Shown one piece after another: positions 1-7,691 of a stretch of 20,820 nt of DNA. The notes under the pieces are model-generated. The model made no database searches and was not told the origin of the DNA. It saw nothing but the letters and a program-made list of their open reading frames with translations. The DNA lies in IMG/VR virus record IMGVR_UViG_3300042397_002866, positions 1-20,820 of that record, one strand, 5' to 3'. Numbering within the stretch: the first letter of the stretch is position 1; each line of letters opens with the position of its first letter. The stretch is from a virus. Both the position numbers and the translations under genes were made by a program.

Positions 1-845
1 ACCGGCTTAGCTGCCTTAGTTCCTGCTTTAAAGAATCCTTTAATAATATCTCCACCTAATGGAATTATTGCAGCAATTACACAGATTATAGCAAGCATCC
101 ATTTTCCTCTAACCATATAGATGATAGCGTTGATTGCATCAGCAACCATTCCAATAGGTTCAAAAAAGCTACCTACTAGGCCAACTATATCTAATATAAA
201 TTGGAATACTCCAATAGCACTTCCACCTTCTGTTAATGCATTCCATAAATTTTTTAAAATAGATAATATAGGTCTCTCTCCAGGTTGAACTTGAGCAGCA
301 AAGTCGTGATTTGATTCAATGCCTTTCATGACGTCTTGGAAATCTTTTTCGAATTCAGATGAAACATCATCGGCATCAGTTGGGATATCCATTCCGGATA
401 CATTTAATGCCGCGTCTTTTCCTTTAAAATCAGTTGGGATATCCATGCCTGATGCATTTAATTTAGCCTCAGCCTCTTCAAATATTTTATTTACCTGACT
501 TTTATTTAGTTTTTTAAATTCTCTTTGTAATTTATTAAAGGCTTCTTTTATCTCTTTCGGAATAGAATTAGCCAGGCTTTCAACTAATACGTTTTTGCCA
601 ATCGCTAGATTTTTATGATAATTAGTAACTGCAGCTGATCCTTCATGAAGAAGCATATTTAATTCAGCTTCAAGTAGAATATCTTCTGGAATAACGGATT
701 CAATATGATTTAAATTTCTACCCTCTTCTAATATTATATCAACATTGGACGCTCTATATAATAGAGCAGGTAAGCCCGGAAAATATTTATCTAAATTATT
801 TGATTCGAATATAAAATCATTTGCATAAGGCTGTATATGACGCAT
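1..845 (-). CDS. Probable virion protein with pretoxin-like hydrophobic segment (3' end cut by window edge)
   Basis: The reading frame opens at an ATG at 845 and runs through 281 complete codons off the left edge, so the C-terminus is missing. Residues 1-125 look mainly helical. Residues 129-157 hold two copies of LNxSGMDIPTD, 18 residues apart. Residues 160-200 are charged and probably flexible. Residues 215-280 form a Gly-rich hydrophobic stretch (LDIVGLVGSFFEPIGMVADA, then IYMVRGKW, then a hydrophobic helix and IPLGGDIIKG). This pattern closely resembles the pretoxin segments that precede the toxin tip in bacterial polymorphic toxins. A GATAAATA late-promoter-like box sits 22 bases upstream and an intrinsic terminator lies just before that, so this gene probably starts its own transcript. 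What follows residue 281, enzyme or structural tail, cannot be seen. Virion membership is inferred from context only. Confidence 0.75.
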   Translation of the reverse strand, partial: MRHIQPYANDFIFESNNLDKYFPGLPALLYRASNVDIILEEGRNLNHIESVIPEDILLEAELNMLLHEGSAAVTNYHKNLAIGKNVLVESLANSIPKEIKEAFNKLQREFKKLNKSQVNKIFEEAEAKLNASGMDIPTDFKGKDAALNVSGMDIPTDADDVSSEFEKDFQDVMKGIESNHDFAAQVQPGERPILSILKNLWNALTEGGSAIGVFQFILDIVGLVGSFFEPIGMVADAINAIIYMVRGKWMLAIICVIAAIIPLGGDIIKGFFKAGTKAAKP

Positions 846-866
846 TTGAACAAACAGTATTTTTAT

Positions 867-874
867 TATTTATC
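867..874 (-). promoter_or_regulatory. Late-promoter-like box GATAAATA
   Basis: GATAAATA on the minus strand, 22 bases before the ATG at 845, is one base from the T4 late promoter TATAAATA. The spacing to the start codon matches the boxes at 4598, 10225, 20079 and 20160 (22-23 bases). It lies immediately downstream of the terminator of the preceding gene. Confidence 0.6.
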
Positions 875-879
875 TAAAA

Positions 880-902
880 AAAGGGGACTATTCGTCCCCT
901 TT
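880..902 (-). terminator. Intrinsic terminator after the 64-aa gene
   Basis: The arms GGGGAC and GTCCCC (883-888 and 894-899) have a 5-base loop. Three A:T pairs extend the stem to 9 bp. On the minus strand the hairpin is followed by a run of T residues. The TAG stop of the 64-aa gene (888-890) lies inside the hairpin. Confidence 0.8.
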
Positions 903-1082
903 CCATAGTTTAGTTAGGATGAATCTCCAGCTCTTCGGAAAATCCGCAAGTCTAGAAGATTCTTTAGCAAGTTTCATTGCTTCCTTTCTGGTTTTAGCCT
1001 CAACCGTCCTAGTTGGGGCTTGGTATCCATTAAGATGGACCCAGTTGACTCTCCAAAGCCAACGATGCTCTCGCATTTTCAT
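888..1082 (-). CDS. Small basic protein of unknown function (64 aa)
   Basis: I do not recognise this 64-residue protein. It is rich in Trp, Arg and Lys. The N-terminal half (RWLWRVNWVHLNG, then TRTVEAKTRKEAMKLAKE) looks like a short beta hairpin followed by an amphipathic helix, a layout common in small phage proteins. The ATG at 1082 is preceded by a leader of about 60 bases carrying an AATAAATA box at 1144-1151. A second in-frame ATG two codons later is possible. The stop codon lies within a terminator hairpin, which supports this being a genuine transcribed gene ending a transcription unit that also contains the glycosyltransferase gene upstream. Confidence 0.65.
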   Translation of the reverse strand: MKMREHRWLWRVNWVHLNGYQAPTRTVEAKTRKEAMKLAKESSRLADFPKSWRFILTKLWKGDE

Positions 1083-1143
1083 AACTTAACAAGAAGCTAT
1101 GTGGCGGAGAACCAGATGGATTAATTTTTATCTTCATCTCAGT

Positions 1144-1151
1144 TATTTATT
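1144..1151 (-). promoter_or_regulatory. Possible late-promoter-like box AATAAATA
   Basis: AATAAATA on the minus strand lies just past the glycosyltransferase stop codon, one base from TATAAATA. It is about 62 bases from the next start codon at 1082, much farther than the 22-23 base spacing seen elsewhere, so it is a weaker call. Confidence 0.3.
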
Positions 1152-1155
1152 ATTG

Positions 1156-2166
1156 TTATATATTAAAAATTCTTCTAAGTTCTGCTTTTTGTCTATTAAT
1201 TAATTCAGGAGACCATGCATCAATTAGTTTCTTAATGTCTTTTTGATTCTTAACATATAATAGATCTCTTAAAACTGGGTCTTGAATTAGTCTTTTTTCT
1301 GGATCATATTCAATTTGAATCGCAGCCAGACAATTAGAGGCAAGGGTCTCATAAAATCTATAAGTAGTGACATTATTAAGATGTTCCTCATCGCCAGTTA
1401 TTAGGGATACTTTTACTTTGTCTAATTCTTTCATTAGGTCGGAGTGTTGCAGCTTCTTCATGAATGTAGCCGGAACTTTATCTGATTTATATCCAATTAA
1501 TAAATTATTGGTATCAGATGGAAAATATTTTCTAATTTGATTTTCTCTAAAGGATCCTCTTTTATCTCCATAATAGACAAGATCCCATTCTTTATCTGAA
1601 TCTTGATTAGAAGATTCCCAGAGATCAATAGAATCATCCTGAGTGAATCGATGCTTGAATATATAAGTAAACCAATCCAATTGCTTCCAATTCTTAGGAT
1701 TCCACCCTAGATACTTAGATACATCTTTACCTGAAAAAAGATAGGTTGCATTTTCGATAATTTTATCCCATGCCTCAACTGAATCATTGCATAGATTAAA
1801 TCTTTCGCTAATCACTTTAGCATAATTCATAGGAGGAATTCTAGGATCATTTACTAGCATATAAATCTTTCCGGTATATTTAGCAAGATCATTACATATC
1901 TTTTCGCAATGTTCTCCCATCTGTCCACCGAAAAAATTAGCAGTACTTAATTGAAGTATAACTGCTCCGTATTCAGAAAAATCAGTATCATTATAATCAA
2001 TGTAAAAGTCAAGGTCTTGAACATTACGGTTTTTATATCCAACACAATCAACATGGGCCCCATTCTCCTCCATCATTTTTTTAAAAAACATTGCCTCGAG
2101 CCCTCTATGATTTTTATCATTATAGGTAAGATTGGCAAATACTGAGGTTATAGCTACTCTCTTCAT
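1156..2166 (-). CDS. GT-B-type glycosyltransferase, possibly a phage DNA glucosyltransferase
   Basis: This 336-residue protein has a two-domain Rossmann layout. The N-terminal half starts with a strand and turn (MKRVAITSVF) and has further hydrophobic strands near 66-73 (YGAVILQL) and 100-106 (KIYMLVN). The C-terminal half begins with WDLVYYGDKRGSFR (195-207). It later contains RFYETLASNCLAAIQ (270-284), which matches the donor-sugar-binding part of GT-B enzymes, where a helix carrying Glu is followed by a small-residue loop. The YYG-x-R-x-x-x-R pattern resembles phage alpha-glucosyltransferase-like proteins that transfer glucose to hydroxymethylated DNA bases. Sugar, acceptor and DNA modification are inference. 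A surface or protein glycosyltransferase is the alternative. Its ATG directly abuts the stop of the DUF6378-like gene (TAAATG), so the two are co-transcribed and probably translationally coupled. Confidence 0.6.
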   Translation of the reverse strand: MKRVAITSVFANLTYNDKNHRGLEAMFFKKMMEENGAHVDCVGYKNRNVQDLDFYIDYNDTDFSEYGAVILQLSTANFFGGQMGEHCEKICNDLAKYTGKIYMLVNDPRIPPMNYAKVISERFNLCNDSVEAWDKIIENATYLFSGKDVSKYLGWNPKNWKQLDWFTYIFKHRFTQDDSIDLWESSNQDSDKEWDLVYYGDKRGSFRENQIRKYFPSDTNNLLIGYKSDKVPATFMKKLQHSDLMKELDKVKVSLITGDEEHLNNVTTYRFYETLASNCLAAIQIEYDPEKRLIQDPVLRDLLYVKNQKDIKKLIDAWSPELINRQKAELRRIFNI

Positions 2167-2451
2167 TTATTTTTTATTTTCATAATTTTCTAATCCTTGT
2201 AAATATGCTATTGCGTCTAATAAATTATCAGATTTGTGATTATAGCTTTCTCTAGATAATTTAAGGGCAACCATTGCTAAATACATGTGTCTACCTTCTA
2301 TTTTAATTCCGGTACTTGCGGTGAATATTGCAGCAGCTCTATCCATTCCTTCTGAGAAAGGGCCATACATTCGATCTGTTTCTTCTGTTCGGTCAAATAC
2401 GATGCGATGTGCTCTTTGACATAGACTCTCCTCTTGTTCTTTTTCTGACAT
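2167..2451 (-). CDS. DUF6378-like small protein
   Basis: This is a 94-residue helical protein. The pattern AHRIVFDRTEETDRMYGPF (14-32), then an AAAIFTASTG segment, then MVALKLSRE (60-68) and a final SDNLLDAIAYLQGL (74-87) matches what I recall of DUF6378. That is a family of about 80-100 residues common in phages: Arg-x-x-x-Tyr-Gly near the start, a central LK(L)xR helix and a C-terminal D-x-x-x-D-x-x-x-Y-x helix. The biochemical function of the family is not known to me. It is the first gene after the terminator at 2509-2535 and is directly joined to the glycosyltransferase gene, which hints at a nucleotide or DNA-modification setting, but that is only context. Confidence 0.65.
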   Translation of the reverse strand: MSEKEQEESLCQRAHRIVFDRTEETDRMYGPFSEGMDRAAAIFTASTGIKIEGRHMYLAMVALKLSRESYNHKSDNLLDAIAYLQGLENYENKK

Positions 2452-2466
2452 ATCTAATTTTATTCT

Positions 2467-2472
2467 ATTATA
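2467..2472 (-). promoter_or_regulatory. Possible sigma70-type -10 box TATAAT
   Basis: A perfect TATAAT on the minus strand ends 16 bases upstream of the ATG at 2451, within the AT-rich gap after a strong terminator where a new promoter is expected. No convincing -35 hexamer lies 17 bases upstream, and in DNA this AT-rich a chance match is quite possible. Confidence 0.3.
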
Positions 2473-2508
2473 CTAAATTAAATATACTAAGATTTAAATT
2501 AAAATAAA

Positions 2509-2535
2509 AAAGGGCAAATAAAATATTTGCCCTTT
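2509..2535 (-). terminator. Strong intrinsic terminator after the 672-aa gene
   Basis: A perfect 12-bp stem (AAAGGGCAAATA at 2509-2520 with its complement at 2524-2535) closes on an AAA loop. On the minus strand it is followed by a T-rich tail. It starts 22 bases past the stop codon of the 672-aa gene. It separates the structural genes from the DUF6378/glycosyltransferase unit. Confidence 0.88.
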
Positions 2536-2556
2536 AGTAATGTATGTGAATGTTAA

Positions 2557-4575
2557 TTATTCTCCAGCTCCTTCGCTGCTCGTTAAATACCATTTGTTGT
2601 CTCCGTCTACCTTCTTTGCCTGGTGGATCCATGCTTCTCCAGGTCCAAATGGAAATTCAGGTAGTGCTTCTATAATTTCAACTACATAAACGCCTTCGCT
2701 GTGCATCATAGGTGAGCCAGATCCGTCTTTAGATAATTTAAGTTTAGCTTTATCTCCCATAGGAACTTCGGTTCCTGATAGATAGTACACTTGAGTTGAG
2801 CCAGTTACTTGACCTTCGCTAGATAGGCCAAATCCCTCAGCTTCTTCATTTAACTTTTTTTCCTTTTTTTTTTTAGACTTAGCAGCCTCTGCTGATGCTT
2901 TCATTCTAGCAATCTTAACGTCATCCCAGTCATTATCTCCGTCTCCGTCTTGATCTATCTTCTTTTTTTCGTTTACTCTTCTTTTTAATAGATCAGTATC
3001 AATATATTCTAATTTTAAGGATTCAATAGTACCTTCAATAGATTCTTTTAATTCTTCTAATCTAGAAATATCAGAGATGTCAACATCATCAGAATTAATG
3101 GTAACGTCTAATTTTTTAACAGTTGCTTCTAATTTTTCAACGCTTTCTAATATTTCTCTTTTTCTAAATTCAATTGCCTCTTTATTTTTAAAAGATTCAT
3201 TAACTTTAGTTTTAAATATTGAGCTGATGTCATAATTAAAGTTAGTAGCAAAATGTTCATATAATTTAGCCTCATCAACTGGATCCCAAATTCTTTCAGC
3301 TACATTTGGCTTTTGGCACAAGAAATAGTTTTTACCTAAATTAAATACGGTAGATTCAGCTAAGGTAATGTCATTCTTGATATTCTTGATAAATTCAAAA
3401 TTAAATACTGATCTGATATTTTCAAATACTGTTTTAACTGCTCTCTTAGTTCGATCATCAACTAGGGCAAGAGCCTCAGTTAAATTAATATTATGAACGT
3501 TTTGAACCTTTGATTCATTTAAATATAAATCCAATTCTTTATTTTGATTTGGAACAAGGCCTAATTTAAATCCTCTAATAGAAGAAGTTTCAATACCTTC
3601 ATATAGACCCATTTCTTTGAATCCTAAATATGCAAAAGATTCGCAAAAAGAATAGAAATCTGAATGATTTTCTTTAACCCAATTAGGATCAATTTCAGAA
3701 ATACTATATCCTCCTTTTTTAACGAATACTTCAACTTCACTACCATCTAAATTGTTTGATTCAGTAACTCTAATGAATCTATTGTCCATATAAGTTAAAA
3801 CCGATGTCTTACTACTTTTAATAGCAGGAGCAATTGCATTTCTAACAGTAGTAGTAGAATCGCCAATTCCCAAATTAAAAGTATCATCTAATTTAGACTC
3901 TATCAACTTAAGAGAATTAACTAGACCCGTTATCATAGGTAATCCAGTTTGCCCATACTTAAAGTTAATAATATCTGATGTGTAAGTATTCTCCAACAAC
4001 ATATCAGTAAGGTCTGGAATAATGTTAGCATACATACCTGATGAATTGTAAGATTCCATTAATTGGATCGTGTTTAGCATCTCAAAATCTGCTAAGTTTG
4101 ATTCTACTATTTTACTTACTGATTTAACTGCATTGGCAACAGAAGATTCAACAGAATGCTGTTTAAAATCTTGAATGAAAGAAGGATATAGAGTAAATTC
4201 CGGAGTTCCAGAATTAATTCGACTTAAATATTCATCTACTTTATATGCAATCATTGGATGAGAATACGCGGTAGATTCCTTAATCCCTTTTAATTTTCCT
4301 CCTAAGTTAGCTATTTTAGCAAATTCTTTTAATTTAGATTCTGGTTTAAAATCTATTTTTCTAAATTGATCTAATATATTTTTAACTGAGTTACTCTTAA
4401 CATGTTTATTAACTTCAATTAGTCCTCTTTTTACCTGTTCATATATCACTTCATATCTTTCTCCGGTTTGGATAGATTTATTTGCAGATTCTATAACAAG
4501 TCCGATTAATTGATTTGAGTTAACTTCCGGATTAGTTTGCAATTCGTGTAACACACTATTTACGAAATCTTTCAT
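2557..4575 (-). CDS. Large probable virion protein with an EF-hand-like loop (672 aa)
   Basis: I do not recognise the family. Residues 1-260 are helical. Residues 265-350 look mixed, and 470-530 form a Glu/Lys-rich probable coiled coil. Residues 541-552 read DQDGDGDNDWDD, a textbook EF-hand-type calcium loop (Asp at 1, 3, 5, Gly at 6, Asp at 12), followed by a Lys-rich stretch (566-575, KSKKKKEKKL). A C-terminal beta-rich piece (590-665) carries the motif GEAWIHQAKK. Acidic EF-like loops beside Lys-rich stretches are familiar to me from head or scaffold proteins of marine T4-like phages, so an internal head or core role is one option, though unproven. It has its own late-type promoter box 23 bases upstream of the ATG and a strong terminator downstream, so it can be expressed as a single-gene unit. 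Confidence 0.7.
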   Translation of the reverse strand: MKDFVNSVLHELQTNPEVNSNQLIGLVIESANKSIQTGERYEVIYEQVKRGLIEVNKHVKSNSVKNILDQFRKIDFKPESKLKEFAKIANLGGKLKGIKESTAYSHPMIAYKVDEYLSRINSGTPEFTLYPSFIQDFKQHSVESSVANAVKSVSKIVESNLADFEMLNTIQLMESYNSSGMYANIIPDLTDMLLENTYTSDIINFKYGQTGLPMITGLVNSLKLIESKLDDTFNLGIGDSTTTVRNAIAPAIKSSKTSVLTYMDNRFIRVTESNNLDGSEVEVFVKKGGYSISEIDPNWVKENHSDFYSFCESFAYLGFKEMGLYEGIETSSIRGFKLGLVPNQNKELDLYLNESKVQNVHNINLTEALALVDDRTKRAVKTVFENIRSVFNFEFIKNIKNDITLAESTVFNLGKNYFLCQKPNVAERIWDPVDEAKLYEHFATNFNYDISSIFKTKVNESFKNKEAIEFRKREILESVEKLEATVKKLDVTINSDDVDISDISRLEELKESIEGTIESLKLEYIDTDLLKRRVNEKKKIDQDGDGDNDWDDVKIARMKASAEAAKSKKKKEKKLNEEAEGFGLSSEGQVTGSTQVYYLSGTEVPMGDKAKLKLSKDGSGSPMMHSEGVYVVEIIEALPEFPFGPGEAWIHQAKKVDGDNKWYLTSSEGAGE

Positions 4576-4597
4576 TTCTATGCTAATTATTTTAATT

Positions 4598-4605
4598 TAT
4601 TTATC
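4598..4605 (-). promoter_or_regulatory. Late-promoter-like box GATAAATA
   Basis: GATAAATA on the minus strand ends 23 bases before the ATG at 4575, in the gap between the 677-aa and 672-aa genes. Motif and spacing match the other boxes in this window. Confidence 0.6.
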
Positions 4606-4627
4606 TTCATTTAAATTGAAAAAGTAA

Positions 4628-6661
4628 TTATTTTCTTCTATCGAATGGATCGAATTTTCTTCTATTGGATCCTAAATCATCTAAATTCCCAGCGTTTGTT
4701 TTTATTGCGGTTGGATTTTTAGTAAATACTCTATTTACAGTTGGAGCAACTGCTTTTAGTTTAATCGATCCCCTGATCGCATCTCTAGCTCCTTTTACGG
4801 CGGAGTTAAGTATCTGTTTCCTCAATTCTTCTACTTCTTCTTCTAATTCTATAATTCGCTCAGCATCACTAATTCGTTTAGTCACTTCTCCTCTTATAGA
4901 CTTCACAAGGTCATCTATTTCAGACTGCTCAGATGATAATCTCCATTCTCCAGAATACATTAAGCTTTCAGTTCCGTTTTGAGCAATTGAAGTTATATAA
5001 ACTGATCTATTTGATGATTCTACAATCTTTTGGCTATCAGCCTTAGAGATTTTAAACATTATTTCACCAGTTGATAGGTTCTCCTCAGTTGCACTGTTTG
5101 TATTAGAAATTGGTACCTTGCCAGTATCTAAATCAAAGACTAATTGAAATCTAGAATTATTTAAATTTAAATCTAATGGAATCGCAACCTCATTGATTAC
5201 GTTGTATAGTTTAATTTTGATTGCGTTATCAAATGGAGAAACAATAAATCTTAATTGTCCTGGTCCAAATATAACCTCATCTGCAGTATCTGAAGTCTGT
5301 AAAAGTCCATTAGAATTAGATGCAGATATGTTATTATTGCTAAAGAATATTGGAATATACTCTACTGATTTTTGAGCAGGGGCCTCTTCTTGAGTTGGAG
5401 TAACTCCAAATCCAGGGGCAAATGAAGGCTCAATAAATAAGTTACTAGCTTCAAAATTAGCTTTTATTATTTTGTTGTATATTTTTTGACTTTGCGGCTC
5501 GTCTGTTAATGGAATGACCGTTAGATTTCTTCCGTATTTTTTAGGAGAAAGCAGAGTAAATGAGGCCTCTCTAATTATCTGCTCCCCATTTAATCTATTA
5601 GTTAATCTACATACTAGATCGATTGCCATACTCACTGCATGGCCTGCATTTCTCAATACTGGTCTAATAACAAGTGGTTCATCAAATTTATCCTCTTGGA
5701 ATATTACCTGTCTGCCTGTATTTACAAATGAGCTTCCTAATTGCTCAAAAATACTAAGTTGGTGAATTACAATCCAATCATTAGACGGATTTCTTCGGTT
5801 TAAAATAGCAATTAGATCCTCTGGAAATCCTCCTTCGTATGTTAAATAATACTCAATAAAATCTCCATTTGTAGATTCTCCAACATATGCTCCCACTGAG
5901 TCAAATTCATTACTTTGAGATAATGAAGCATCAAAGCTATCACTAACTTCAAATATATCGTATGTTGTTCCGACATTAGTGTTTATAACAGACCTTCTAC
6001 GACATTCAGACAGGTTTACAGTAATCTGATTATTGTAAACAAATCCACTATATCCTCCACTAGGCGATGGCGTTATTTTAGCTGCAAACGTATTAGCCTG
6101 ATTAAGAGCCGTTTTATAATCTTCATTAATATTTTTAATTGAAGGTATTTTAATATCCACATACCTATCGTATGTTGAATTTGCTAAAAATAGAGGCTTA
6201 GGATTAAATGTTATTAGATCGTCAAATGTTTCTCTAGTTAAAATTATATTTGCAAAAACATTAGTCTTTGCATTGTTTTGAAGGTGTCGGATACTTAAGA
6301 TCAGTCCCTCGAATTGAGTTGGAGTAAATCCAGATATGAAGTGAAATCTTACCTTATCATATGGAATAGAATATCCATTTACATTAGTTTGAACAATATT
6401 AGTATCATATGATAAATAGTCAGGTATCTTTTCAGAATCTAAGTATGCAAACTTATTATTTCCTATCGGTACCACTGATAAATCCTTTACGTTTCTAGTA
6501 GTATTTAAGGCAGCATCGGTGTTTATAATTTGATTAATATCTAGAGTTTCGTTTTCTAATAATATAAAATCTTCGCTTAGAAAATTAGTTGAGCTTAAGG
6601 GCTCAAACATATATTCTGCAATACAATATGTCGATATATTTACAAATCTACTTTGAGTCAT
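4628..6661 (-). CDS. Large probable structural protein (677 aa)
   Basis: I do not recognise the family. The protein begins MTQSRFVNISTYCIAEYMFE without a signal peptide. Residues 50-500 are dominated by alternating hydrophobic beta-strand patterns with many Asn, Ser and Thr, typical of a virion beta-sandwich protein. A low-complexity linker lies near 405-425 (TPTQEEAPAQK). Near the C-terminus a heptad-like coiled coil (ERIIELEEEVEELRKQIL) suggests oligomerisation, followed by a basic tail ending in KFDPFDRRK. The gene sits two bases after the stop of the spanin-like gene and ahead of the 672-aa gene, within a block of virion genes. A tail, neck or baseplate component is plausible. No enzymatic motif is visible. 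Confidence 0.65.
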   Translation of the reverse strand: MTQSRFVNISTYCIAEYMFEPLSSTNFLSEDFILLENETLDINQIINTDAALNTTRNVKDLSVVPIGNNKFAYLDSEKIPDYLSYDTNIVQTNVNGYSIPYDKVRFHFISGFTPTQFEGLILSIRHLQNNAKTNVFANIILTRETFDDLITFNPKPLFLANSTYDRYVDIKIPSIKNINEDYKTALNQANTFAAKITPSPSGGYSGFVYNNQITVNLSECRRRSVINTNVGTTYDIFEVSDSFDASLSQSNEFDSVGAYVGESTNGDFIEYYLTYEGGFPEDLIAILNRRNPSNDWIVIHQLSIFEQLGSSFVNTGRQVIFQEDKFDEPLVIRPVLRNAGHAVSMAIDLVCRLTNRLNGEQIIREASFTLLSPKKYGRNLTVIPLTDEPQSQKIYNKIIKANFEASNLFIEPSFAPGFGVTPTQEEAPAQKSVEYIPIFFSNNNISASNSNGLLQTSDTADEVIFGPGQLRFIVSPFDNAIKIKLYNVINEVAIPLDLNLNNSRFQLVFDLDTGKVPISNTNSATEENLSTGEIMFKISKADSQKIVESSNRSVYITSIAQNGTESLMYSGEWRLSSEQSEIDDLVKSIRGEVTKRISDAERIIELEEEVEELRKQILNSAVKGARDAIRGSIKLKAVAPTVNRVFTKNPTAIKTNAGNLDDLGSNRRKFDPFDRRK

Positions 6662-6663
6662 TT

Positions 6664-7455
6664 TTATTTTTTCTTTTTAGCATTAAATCTATATACATAG
6701 CTTACTCCAACTTGACCTATGCTAGTTAAATTCACTAATAGATTATGATTTTTAATATAAGCCCCGCCAGTAATAGAGAAAGCATCGGTTTGAGATTGAG
6801 AGAACGACTTAAAATATCCTCCTCCTAATAGGAATCCTACTTTTTGATATTCAACGGAAACTATTTTATCAGGTGGTAGACTGTTAATTTGCATACTATC
6901 TACCTTCAACCAACTAGGTCCAATTAATCTAGAATTCCATAATCCTCTGCTAGTTTCAGTTAATATGATTTGTAAAGGTAATTTACCGAATGACCATTCT
7001 CCAAGATAAGATTTGGTTTTTGAAAATATCTTACCATTCCAATTTATAAATGCCTCTTCCGAGCTCGGATATTTTAGGGAAAGATTGATAATTGAAGTAT
7101 CTTTAGGATCAACTGTGACTCCACCTTCAGATACTGCTCCTTCTAATGAAATAATAGATTTGTTAATCATTAGTAGTCTTTCATCCTGCTTTTTTAATAA
7201 TTTACTAAGATCTTTATTATCTTCAGCTAGCTGTTGATTTAATTCTCGTTGAGAACTAAAATAATTAACCAGTTTTGCATATTGCCCGTCTGATTCTTTT
7301 TTTAGCTTATCTAATTTTACCAGTTCTCGATTCGCTGAATTGACTTCTTCCATTAGCTTCTTTTGAGCTAATTGATTTTCCCATCTCATCCATAGAATCA
7401 CAGCGACTAGGACTAGGATAATAATGAAAGTTAAGTTTTCTCTAAGATTTTTCAT
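6664..7455 (-). CDS. Membrane-anchored coiled-coil protein with beta-rich C-terminus (spanin-like architecture)
   Basis: This 263-residue protein starts with a short basic N-terminus and one transmembrane helix (residues 8-23, TFIIILVLVAVILWMR), with no signal-peptidase or lipobox Cys. A long coiled coil (26-105) follows. A beta-rich domain (115-200) comes next, then Gly-rich alternating strands (205-256) ending VSYVYRF before a Lys tail. The layout, inner-membrane anchor, periplasm-spanning coil and C-terminal beta hairpins with an aromatic end reminiscent of outer-membrane strands, would suit a unimolecular spanin bridging the two membranes at lysis. That role is inferred from architecture only. 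A membrane-bound tail or host-envelope factor is also possible. It overlaps the upstream 82-aa gene by 14 bases, indicating co-translation. Confidence 0.6.
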   Translation of the reverse strand: MKNLRENLTFIIILVLVAVILWMRWENQLAQKKLMEEVNSANRELVKLDKLKKESDGQYAKLVNYFSSQRELNQQLAEDNKDLSKLLKKQDERLLMINKSIISLEGAVSEGGVTVDPKDTSIINLSLKYPSSEEAFINWNGKIFSKTKSYLGEWSFGKLPLQIILTETSRGLWNSRLIGPSWLKVDSMQINSLPPDKIVSVEYQKVGFLLGGGYFKSFSQSQTDAFSITGGAYIKNHNLLVNLTSIGQVGVSYVYRFNAKKKK

Positions 7456-7690
7456 TTAATAATATATTATTTAAAAGATCAGCGGTTACCGTTTGCTTGG
7501 TATCCTTCTCAATCTTATTTATCAATACTTTTTCAAGGGATCGACAATCATTTAACTTAGAACTTAAAATTTCTCTCTTATTAGATAAATTTATAAGTTC
7601 TGTTTCTAATTCCATCATTTGAGAATGAAGGTGATTATATTCATTACTTAAACGGATCATCTCGCTAATTAGCTCGGGTTTTATATTCAT
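7442..7690 (-). CDS. Small coiled-coil protein (82 aa)
   Basis: The protein is almost entirely a predicted coiled coil. Residues 5-65 carry regular Leu/Ile/Met spacing with alternating charges (EMIRLSNEYNHLHSQMMELE, then ELINLSNKREILSSKLND). A short variable tail ends LLNNILLNEKS. There is no membrane segment. The ATG at 7690 is one base from the stop of the 836-aa gene and the 3' end overlaps the next gene by 14 bases, so the three form a tightly packed set. It could be an assembly factor or minor virion component. No family is recognised. Confidence 0.65.
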   Translation of the reverse strand: MNIKPELISEMIRLSNEYNHLHSQMMELETELINLSNKREILSSKLNDCRSLEKVLINKIEKDTKQTVTADLLNNILLNEKS

Positions 7691-7691
7691 A

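Noticed and set aside
4665-4982. 105-codon plus-strand frame
   Set aside because: It is antisense to the coiled-coil end of the 677-aa gene. Its hydrophobic look is a mirror of Glu/Lys/Asn codons.
7516-7523. GATAAATA inside the 82-aa gene
   Set aside because: It is formed by in-frame codons of a coiled coil and lies about 60 bases from the next start. There is no spacer context.
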